Source: Streptomyces sporangiiformans (GTDB lineage Bacteria; Actinomycetota; Actinomycetes; Streptomycetales; Streptomycetaceae). From it: a DNA stretch of 64,000 nt. The position numbers and the translations under genes were made by a program. A model generated the notes under the pieces. The model did no database searches. It was not told where the DNA came from and worked only from the letters and a program-made list of their open reading frames with translations. Below, one piece after another: positions 57,983 to 64,000 of the stretch. The stretch is taken from the NCBI RefSeq assembly GCF_005768555.2, contig NZ_VCHX02000071.1, forward strand, positions 21,263 through 85,262, in the 5' to 3' direction. The stretch's first letter is position 1; every line of letters begins with the position of its first letter.

Positions 57983-59551
57983 ATGACCTTGCTATCCGGA
58001 CGGCGCGACGACGAACAGTCGCCGGTGAGGGAGCCGAAGGGAGACGGGGACGTTCCTCCGCTGGCCCGCAGACCGGTCTTCGCGCTCGCCGCGGCCGTCG
58101 CGGCGCTTCTGCTGCTGGTCAGCAACCGTTTCGGATACGCCGGCGACGAACTGTATTTCATCGTCGCCGGCGGACACCCCGACTGGAGTTATGCCGATCA
58201 GCCGCCGCTGCTGCCGCTGCTGTCGCATGCGTTGGACGTGGTCTCCGGCGGGTCGCTGGTCGCCCTGCGAGCCCCGTCGGCCCTGATGGCCGCGGCAGGC
58301 GTGGTGATCGCGGCACTGGTCGCCCGGGAACTCGGCGGGCGCCGCGGAGCCCAGGTGCTGACCGCGGCCGCCTGTGCCCTCGCACCGATCACCCTGCAGT
58401 CCGGGCACCTCTTCATCACCAACTCCGTCGACGTCTTTCTGGCAACCCTCTCGTGCTGGCTGCTGGTGAGGTGGGTCAGGCTGCGCGACGACCGTCTGCT
58501 GCTGGCGACGGCCGCGGTGGTGGCCGTCGAACTCCAGGTCAAGTACCTCGCGGTCGCCTTCTGGGCGATGGTCTTCGCCGGCGCGCTGCTCTTCGGTCCC
58601 AGAGAGCTGCTGCGCCGGCCGAAACTCTGGATCGGTGTGCTGCTGATCGCGGTCGTCACCGCCCCCGCCCTCGTGTGGCAGGCAGGGCACGACTGGCCGC
58701 AGCTCACCATGTCGGAAGTGATCGCCGACGAGGTCGCCGAGGCGGGTGAGGGCGGCATTCGGATGGTGCCCGCGGTGCTCGCGTCCGCGGGGATCCTGGG
58801 GCTGGTCCTCCTCGTCCACGGGCTGGTCCGGCTGATCGGCTCGCCCCGTCTGCGGCCCTACCGTTTCCTCGGCTGGGCCTGGGTCGGTCTTGTGGTCGTG
58901 TACGCGCTCTCCGGCGGGCGCGGTTACTACGCCGCTTCCTATCTCGTAGTGCTCTGGGCCGCGGCAGCGGTCGACCTGCAGGACAGGCATGTGCTCCGCC
59001 GGGCACGATGGCGGTGGTGGGTCGCGGCACCGCTGACCGTGCTGTCCCTCGCCCTGATCCCCCTGATGCTGCCGCTCTATCCGCGGGACAAGCTGGCCGA
59101 CACCTCGGACGGGGTGTCGATGGAGACCGTCGGTTGGCCGGAAATGGCGGACACGGTGGACGGGATCTACCGGGCTCGGCCCGCCACGGAACGCCGCAAC
59201 ACAGTGATCATGACGGACCGTTACGAACAGGCGGCCGCCCTCGATCGCTACGGCCCCTCCCGGAAGCTGCCCCCCGTCTACAGCGGGCACCGCGCCTACT
59301 GGTACTTCGACCATCCCGCGGACACGACCCGTCATGTCATCTACGTCGGCGCGGATGCCGACTACCTCGACCGGTTCTTCGGCACGGTGCGGAAGGTCGG
59401 GGAGGTGGACAACGGTCTCGGAGTGCCCAACATCAACCAGGGCATGTCTATCTGGTGGTGCGACGACCCTCGGCGGCCGTGGGCGGAGCTCTGGCCCGAG
59501 TTCAAGCACATGGCCGCGGTCACCAACCGAGGCGAGCCCCTCGCCGAGTAG
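57983..59551 (+). CDS. GT39/ArnT-like membrane glycosyltransferase
   Basis: 522 residues from ATG 57983 (GGAGG upstream). The first loop has GYAGDELYFIVAGGHPDWSY followed by ADQPPLLPLLSHALD, the acidic DE pair and DQPP block of dolichyl/undecaprenyl-phosphate sugar transferases (PF13231 type). Nine to eleven membrane segments, then a ~150-residue extracytoplasmic C-terminal domain with RPATERRNTVIMTDRYEQAA. It probably transfers a sugar from a polyprenyl-phosphate donor to a cell-wall or protein acceptor. Stands alone between two terminators. Confidence 0.87.
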   Translation: MTLLSGRRDDEQSPVREPKGDGDVPPLARRPVFALAAAVAALLLLVSNRFGYAGDELYFIVAGGHPDWSYADQPPLLPLLSHALDVVSGGSLVALRAPSALMAAAGVVIAALVARELGGRRGAQVLTAAACALAPITLQSGHLFITNSVDVFLATLSCWLLVRWVRLRDDRLLLATAAVVAVELQVKYLAVAFWAMVFAGALLFGPRELLRRPKLWIGVLLIAVVTAPALVWQAGHDWPQLTMSEVIADEVAEAGEGGIRMVPAVLASAGILGLVLLVHGLVRLIGSPRLRPYRFLGWAWVGLVVVYALSGGRGYYAASYLVVLWAAAAVDLQDRHVLRRARWRWWVAAPLTVLSLALIPLMLPLYPRDKLADTSDGVSMETVGWPEMADTVDGIYRARPATERRNTVIMTDRYEQAAALDRYGPSRKLPPVYSGHRAYWYFDHPADTTRHVIYVGADADYLDRFFGTVRKVGEVDNGLGVPNINQGMSIWWCDDPRRPWAELWPEFKHMAAVTNRGEPLAE

Positions 59552-59591
59552 TTCCCCGGCGGGATGTGAGTGACGGCAACGGCGTTGCACG

Positions 59592-59634
59592 AAGTACCCC
59601 GTTGACCTCCACGGTGGAGGTCAACGGGGTACTT
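59592..59634. terminator. Bidirectional terminator, 20-bp perfect stem
   Basis: AAGTACCCCGTTGACCTCCA (59592-59611) pairs perfectly with 59615-59634 around a CGG loop. It lies between the GT39 gene and the DAHP synthase gene, which converge on it, so it can stop transcription from both sides. The arms begin and end with AAG/CTT, giving a short T-rich exit. Confidence 0.9.
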
Positions 59635-59647
59635 GGTGCGGCGCCGT

Positions 59648-60838
59648 TCACGACCAGGCAGAGAGCAACTGCGCGGCCTGTCGGGCGTTGAGCCTGGGGT
59701 CGCAGAGCGATGAGTACCGGTCCTCCAGGCAATGCGGTGTCGGCGCGTCCGCGACGCACTCGGTCACGTCCTGCGGTGTGGCCTCCAGATGGAGTCCGCC
59801 GGCGACACCGCCGGCCGCGGCCACCGCCTCCCGGAAGCCGTGGATCTCACGGACCATGGTCGCCACGACGCGTGTCTTCCGACCGCCCGGAGCGACGACC
59901 GTGTTCCCGTGCATCGGATCGCACAGCCAGATCACCGGATGCCCCTCGGCCCGCACGGCCGCGACCAGGGCCGGCAACCGGTCGGCGACGAGATCGGCGC
60001 CCATGCGGGCGATCAGGGTGAGCCGGCCCGGTTCGCGCAGAGGATCGAGCCGGGCGCACAGGGCGGCGATCTCGTCCGTTCCCATCGTGGGGCCCACCTT
60101 GCAGGCGACCGGATTGACCACCTCGGCGAGCAGTCCCACGTGGGCGCCGTCCAACTGGCGCGTGCGTTCCCCGATCCAGGGCCAGTGGGTCGAGCCGAGC
60201 CAGCGGGTGCCGTCCGCGCGCTGACGGACCATCGGCAGCTCGTAGTCCAGGAGCAGGGCCTCGTGACTGGTCCACGTCCTCGACCCGGCCGGGTACGTCG
60301 ACCCGCCGGACGGGCACCAGCCGAGATGCCGCATGGCATCGCTCGCCGCGAGATGACAAGCCAGGATGCGCAAGGGGTCGGCGACACGGCTGCGCAGGTC
60401 GGGCTCCGGGCTGTTGACCATGTGCCCGCGGTAGACCGGCAGAGTGAGGCCGCCGATCTCCTCCATGGGCTTCGAGCGGGGTTTGGCGAACTGGCCCGCG
60501 ATGCGACCGACGCGCAGGACGGGCGTGCGCGTCTGCTCGCTCAAGGCCGCGGCGAGCCGGTCGAGCAGCGCGGACTTCCGCCGGACGTGTGCGACGGTGC
60601 ACTCCCGGGGATCCTCCGCGCAGTCGCCGGACTGCACCACATGCGCCTCGCCGACGGCCACCCGGGACAGCAGGGAGTGAAGGGTGAGCACGTCGTCCGC
60701 GCGGACCAGCGGCGGACGTGACGCCAGGATCTCCTTCACGCGGCCAAGCTGGTCGGCGTCCTCCCACTGGGGCTGCTGAAGGGCCCGAGCCCGCGCGGGC
60801 CGTCGCGGCACGATCGTCGGCGATGTCCCGGACGTCAC
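59648..60838 (-). CDS. Class II DAHP synthase, secondary-metabolism type
   Basis: 396 residues from GTG 60838, with GGAGAAGG upstream. It condenses phosphoenolpyruvate and erythrose 4-phosphate, the entry step of the shikimate pathway. Motifs: VVQSGDCAEDPREC, VGRIAGQFAKPRSKP, YRGHMVNSPEP, WTSHEALLLDYE, ACKVGPTMGTDEI and WLCDPMHGNTV. It lacks the N-terminal helical extension through which the ~460-residue mycobacterial AroG is feedback-regulated, as in PhzC-type enzymes of antibiotic clusters. It follows the acyltransferase on the same strand. Confidence 0.92.
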   Translation of the reverse strand: MTSGTSPTIVPRRPARARALQQPQWEDADQLGRVKEILASRPPLVRADDVLTLHSLLSRVAVGEAHVVQSGDCAEDPRECTVAHVRRKSALLDRLAAALSEQTRTPVLRVGRIAGQFAKPRSKPMEEIGGLTLPVYRGHMVNSPEPDLRSRVADPLRILACHLAASDAMRHLGWCPSGGSTYPAGSRTWTSHEALLLDYELPMVRQRADGTRWLGSTHWPWIGERTRQLDGAHVGLLAEVVNPVACKVGPTMGTDEIAALCARLDPLREPGRLTLIARMGADLVADRLPALVAAVRAEGHPVIWLCDPMHGNTVVAPGGRKTRVVATMVREIHGFREAVAAAGGVAGGLHLEATPQDVTECVADAPTPHCLEDRYSSLCDPRLNARQAAQLLSAWS

Positions 60839-60896
60839 GCCGTCGCGCCTTCTCCTCGGCACCGCCCACGGCACGCGCACTGGTTCGCCGCCGTCC

Positions 60897-62318
60897 TCAT
60901 GCGCTGCGGTCCTTCTCCCGTGGCACGCCGGCATCCGGAGGCACGCCGGCGTCCGGACGCGCGGGTGCGTGGGCGTGCAGACGCGCGTTCCAGGAGGGAG
61001 CGCCGAAGACCTGGGCCTTGTCCTGAGGGATGCTCAGATGCACGTCACGTCCCTCGTCGTCCTCCGGTGTCGGGGTGATGAAGACATTCCACGGAATGGG
61101 GATGGGCGGGTACTCGAACCAGAAGGGCCGCCCACTGCCGAGGTCGATCCGGTACACCGGAAACCGTCCCACGTTGTTCAGCGAGACCGTGCCGTCGAAG
61201 GCGTCCAGTGCCATACGGCTGAGCACCTGGCGTGAACGTCCCGCACTCCGCTGGGCCGCCAGGAAGGCGATCTCCTTGCACAGGTGTCTCTCGGTGACCT
61301 CGCCGATCGCGGTGCGCACGGCCGAGGCGACGTCCGCCAGCGACGCGGCGGCCAGTTCACCGGAGCTCAGCGTGGCCGTCGTATTGGTGACGGCGTTGCC
61401 GCCGAAGCCGTCGGGCAGCACGTCGCGCAGCGCCGAACGGATGTCCACGATCACGCCGAGGCGCTCGGCACTGTTGTCGGGCCGCGCCCGCAGCTCCCCC
61501 AGGACCTTCCACACATGGGCCGCGAGGGCGTCGCCGGCCGACACCCACTGCCCCGTGCCGGCGAGCGGCGCCGCGGCAGCCGCCTTGATGGCACGCACCT
61601 CGTCGCCGGGAAAGCGCACGGTGAGATGGCGCACCCGGCGCGAACCCGCGTTGACCCGCCAGAGGAAGCGGAACTTCTCCCGTCTGCGCACCGCGACGTA
61701 CTGCTCGCTGTGCTCCCTGGCCGCCCGCGCGGCGAAGATGCCGAGTCCGTCGAGCGTGTTCCGTCCGTGCGGAGGGGCCTGGTACGGAAGTCCGTGGTGT
61801 TCGCGGGACCAGTTCTGGAGAAAGTCCATGAAGCCGCTGAGGTCGGTCACCCCGTGGTTGAAGGTGACGCCGAGCACCGAGCCGCCCCCGCGCATCTGTG
61901 TGATCTTCACCGTCAGCAAGGGGGTGTCGTGTCCGACGACCGCGAAGGGATTCACCCGGTGCAGGTACCTGCCCAGGTCGGACTTGGCCGATCTGCCGAT
62001 GCCGTAGTCGGGCATGGGGAGGTCCGAATGGACCTCGGCGAACAGCGCGCCCGCGTCGTTGCACACGAGGTCGATGCCGCCGTCGGGGTTCCGTTCCATC
62101 CGCCCGGCGAGCGGTGGGTGGCGCGCCAGCGTGCGGGCCAGCGAATCCCGCACGGCGGCGGTGTCCAGGCCCTCGCGGTAGTAGAACGTGCACCCGACCG
62201 CGAACGTGCCGGGCAGCAGGTCGTACACACCCATCCGCACCCGTTCGCCGGTCGCCCGGCCCGCCCGCACGACAACCGGGCGTTCACGGGACCGCGACAG
62301 GGCAGAGGGCATGCTCAT
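60897..62318 (-). CDS. BAHD-like acyltransferase (HxxxD family)
   Basis: 473 residues from ATG 62318 (GAGGT upstream); ATG 62312 is an alternative. Two signature sites of the BAHD/transferase family are present: HGVTD (catalytic H-x3-D) in GVTFNHGVTDLSG, and DLGSGRPFWFEYP, matching the structural DFGWG-type motif late in the chain. It also has LARTLARHPPLAGRMERN near the start and SLNNVGRFPVYRIDLG. BAHD enzymes use acyl-CoA to acylate alcohols or amines and are typical of plants and fungi; bacterial members are rare. Probably tailors a natural product with the adjacent DAHP synthase. Confidence 0.8.
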   Translation of the reverse strand: MSMPSALSRSRERPVVVRAGRATGERVRMGVYDLLPGTFAVGCTFYYREGLDTAAVRDSLARTLARHPPLAGRMERNPDGGIDLVCNDAGALFAEVHSDLPMPDYGIGRSAKSDLGRYLHRVNPFAVVGHDTPLLTVKITQMRGGGSVLGVTFNHGVTDLSGFMDFLQNWSREHHGLPYQAPPHGRNTLDGLGIFAARAAREHSEQYVAVRRREKFRFLWRVNAGSRRVRHLTVRFPGDEVRAIKAAAAAPLAGTGQWVSAGDALAAHVWKVLGELRARPDNSAERLGVIVDIRSALRDVLPDGFGGNAVTNTTATLSSGELAAASLADVASAVRTAIGEVTERHLCKEIAFLAAQRSAGRSRQVLSRMALDAFDGTVSLNNVGRFPVYRIDLGSGRPFWFEYPPIPIPWNVFITPTPEDDEGRDVHLSIPQDKAQVFGAPSWNARLHAHAPARPDAGVPPDAGVPREKDRSA

Positions 62319-62611
62319 CACACCTCACGGTTGTCCGGCCTGGGCATGAGAACGCGGCCGGGACGGATGTCTGGGCGCCTCAGCCTCACAGCGGGCGTAC
62401 GAGGAAATCCCTAGACCCCCGGGCGGCCGCCGAATGGGACGGATGCTCTTGGTGGTTCCCTAGAGCTCGCGGGCACTGCTGGCACACAGGCGGGGCCGCG
62501 TGCTGGGCTGGACTTCCCGGTCGACCGATCCGGGCGCGGGGAATCCGGTCCGCACTCCCGGTGCAGTGCGCGGCCCGGAGCCCGCTGTCCTAAGCAGGAG
62601 GCCCGCTGCCG
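62319..62611. promoter_or_regulatory. Divergent region with TCCCTAGA direct repeats
   Basis: About 290 bases between the acyltransferase and the dehydratase genes. TCCCTAGA occurs at 62408-62415 and 62457-62464, 49 bases apart. Direct repeats of 7-9 bases are typical for SARP or LuxR-type pathway activators in Streptomyces clusters, but no such regulator is in the window. AGCAGGAGG precedes ATG 62612. Confidence 0.4.
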
Positions 62612-63913
62612 ATGAGGAACGCAAAGTCCGAGATCCTCGATCAGGTGCGCAAGTACCACCGGAACACCGCGGGAGCGGAGTTCATCCCCGATGTCACTCC
62701 CGTCCTGGCCTCGGGCGCGGTTCTCGACGAGGACGACCGTGTCGCGCTGGTCGAGGCGGCTCTCGACATGCGGATCGCCGCGGGTACCAGCTCCCGCGCG
62801 CTCGAACGCGCGCTGGCCAGATACTTCCGGCTACGCAAGGCCCATCTGACGAACTCCGGTTCCTCGGCGAACCTGTTGGCTCTCGCCTCGCTCACCTCAC
62901 CACAACTGGGCGACAGCCGACTGGTGCCGGGCGACGAGGTGGTCACCGTCGCGGCAGGCTTCCCCACCACGGTCAATCCGATCATCCAGAACGGACTGGT
63001 ACCGGTCTTCGTGGATGTCGAGCTCGGCACATACAACGCCACACCCGAGCGGATCGAGCAGGCGATCGGCCCGCGCACCCGGGCGATCATGATGGCCCAC
63101 GCACTCGGGAACCCCTTCGCCGTCGAGGAGATCGCACAGCTGGCGCGGGACAGGGACCTGTTCCTCATCGAGGACAACTGCGATGCGCTGGGCAGCACTT
63201 ACCGGGGCCAACTCACGGGGACCTTCGGCGACCTGGCCACCGAGAGCTTCTATCCGGCCCACCACATCACGATGGGCGAGGGCGGGTGCGTACTCACCGA
63301 CAATCTGGCGCTGGCGCGCATCGTGGAGTCACTGCGCGACTGGGGTCGCGACTGCTGGTGCGAGCCCGGTGAGGACAATCGCTGCTTCAAGCGCTTCGAG
63401 CAGCAGATGGGCACCCTGCCGCCGGGTTACGACCACAAGTACATCTTCTCGCACGTCGGATACAACCTGAAGTCGACCGATCTGCAGGCGGCTCTGGGGC
63501 TCAGCCAGCTCGGCCGGATCGACGAGTTCGGGAAGGCCCGCCGGCAGAACTGGACACGGCTGCGGGAGGCGTTGGACGGACTGCCGCACCTGCTGCTGCC
63601 CGAAGCCACGCCGGGCAGTGATCCGAGCTGGTTCGGCTTCACGATCACGGTACGGCCCGACGCGCCGTTCGCGCCCCGTGCCCTCATCGACCACCTGGAG
63701 TCCCGCCGGGTGGCCACCCGGCGGTTCTTCGCGGGGAACCTCACCCGGCATCCGGCCTACGAGGGGCGGGAGTTCCGGGTGAGCGGCCCGCTGGCCAACA
63801 GCGACATCATCACCGAGCGCACGTTCTGGATCGGCGTCCACCCGGGGCTCTCGAACGAGATGATCGACCACAGCATCGCGGCGGTCAGCGAGTTCGTCAC
63901 CCTGCCCTTCTGA
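62612..63913 (+). CDS. E1-type NDP-4-keto-6-deoxyhexose 3-dehydratase ([2Fe-2S], PLP)
   Basis: 433 residues from ATG 62612. It is of the DegT/DnrJ/StrS fold but the PLP Lys is replaced by His217 in SFYPAHHITMGEGG, the mark of the E1/RfbH/SpnQ group that removes the C3 hydroxyl of a keto-deoxysugar. Cysteines Cys190, Cys248, Cys250 and Cys258 match exactly the C-x57-C-x-C-x7-C signature of the [2Fe-2S] cluster of Yersinia E1. Length equals E1 (437). It makes a 3-deoxysugar such as a forosamine- or ascarylose-type precursor. Its reductase partner is not in the window. Confidence 0.93.
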   Translation: MRNAKSEILDQVRKYHRNTAGAEFIPDVTPVLASGAVLDEDDRVALVEAALDMRIAAGTSSRALERALARYFRLRKAHLTNSGSSANLLALASLTSPQLGDSRLVPGDEVVTVAAGFPTTVNPIIQNGLVPVFVDVELGTYNATPERIEQAIGPRTRAIMMAHALGNPFAVEEIAQLARDRDLFLIEDNCDALGSTYRGQLTGTFGDLATESFYPAHHITMGEGGCVLTDNLALARIVESLRDWGRDCWCEPGEDNRCFKRFEQQMGTLPPGYDHKYIFSHVGYNLKSTDLQAALGLSQLGRIDEFGKARRQNWTRLREALDGLPHLLLPEATPGSDPSWFGFTITVRPDAPFAPRALIDHLESRRVATRRFFAGNLTRHPAYEGREFRVSGPLANSDIITERTFWIGVHPGLSNEMIDHSIAAVSEFVTLPF

Positions 63914-63947
63914 CGCCCTGCCCTTCTGACGTCCTGCCCTTCTGACG
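63901..63947 (+). repeat. Three 16-bp tandem repeats over the end of the dehydratase gene
   Basis: CCTGCCCTTCTGACGC-type units start at 63901, 63917 and 63933. The first contains the gene's last codons Leu-Pro-Phe and its TGA; the other two repeat that end, including a stop-like TGA. They are a recent slippage duplication and do not change the protein. Confidence 0.85.
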
Positions 63948-64000
63948 TCGCCGGCGGTCAGGAGGCCGTCCACCCAGAGGGCCGCCCGCCGCGCAAGCCC

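Noticed and set aside
62612..63913. Sugar aminotransferase of the DegT/DnrJ/EryC1 type
   Set aside because: The catalytic Lys is replaced by His217 and the four [2Fe-2S] cysteines are present, which marks the E1 dehydratase group instead.
1..64000. Insertion sequences, attachment sites, tRNA or rRNA genes
   Set aside because: No transposase or complete integrase gene, terminal repeats or cloverleaf-like sequence was recognised on either strand; subtle att sites cannot be excluded by eye.

Overview
The window is high-GC actinobacterial DNA and most likely a Streptomyces chromosome. Evidence: dense G/C third positions, many GTG starts, ATGA/GTGA stop-start overlaps, SpoIIE/GAF phosphatases, GlnT/Glx-type glutamate genes and a class II DAHP synthase. 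It looks like an accessory chromosomal region made of catabolic and cofactor gene blocks. I saw no rRNA, tRNA, CRISPR array, transposase or complete phage gene.

Block 1 (about 1-18,030) is the most unusual part. It starts with the end of a GH43 glycosidase and a secreted PQQ-type sugar dehydrogenase. Next comes a complete, tightly overlapped PQQ operon (pqqA-B-C-D-E) and then a coenzyme F420 block: a fused FO synthase (FbiC/CofGH) and CofD. Interleaved with these are a flavin reductase, a large SagB/nitroreductase-like protein with a MoaD-like small protein that lacks the terminal GlyGly, a second nitroreductase overlapping an acyl-AMP ligase, and a small SAM-like helical protein. Its regulators are an AcoR-type activator, a histidine kinase with two H-box-like helices, a receiver lacking its phospho-acceptor Asp, and an OmpR-type regulator translationally coupled to cofD. 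TCTCAA-type motifs recur in its three main intergenic regions. I infer a redox-cofactor island whose substrate is unknown.

Block 2 (18,086-25,600) is an RbsABC-type sugar ABC transporter, a large AcoR-GAF/SpoIIE/HATPase fusion protein and a barstar-like protein. Block 3 (25,766-36,755) is an FMO plus SDR pair, an SDR relic, an EamA-ornithine cyclodeaminase fusion, a D-amino-acid dehydrogenase-like flavoprotein, and a complete branched-chain amino acid ABC importer (livFGMHK) with a strong hairpin between livK and livH.

Block 4 (37,207-50,765) is a catabolic region. A SnoaL-flavin reductase fusion is divergent from a luciferase-like monooxygenase, two AA_synth-family proteins, an alpha/beta hydrolase with an expanding Ala/Pro repeat N-terminus, an aldehyde dehydrogenase and a GntR regulator. 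It is followed by glnT-glxBCD (an N-methylglutamate synthase-like set), a monomeric sarcosine oxidase-family flavoenzyme and an XRE-cupin regulator. A plausible reading is oxidative opening of a nitrogenous compound, followed by assimilation of the amine through glutamate.

Block 5 (50,781-59,640) is a FadR-type regulator with palindromic operators facing a class V aminotransferase, a CUT1 sugar ABC transporter, an NCS1 permease and a GT39-type membrane glycosyltransferase flanked by near-perfect terminators. Block 6 (59,648-64,000) looks like the edge of a secondary-metabolite cluster: class II DAHP synthase, a BAHD-like acyltransferase and an E1-type NDP-hexose 3-dehydratase with an intact [2Fe-2S] cysteine signature. 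All function calls come from reading motifs; no database search was run.
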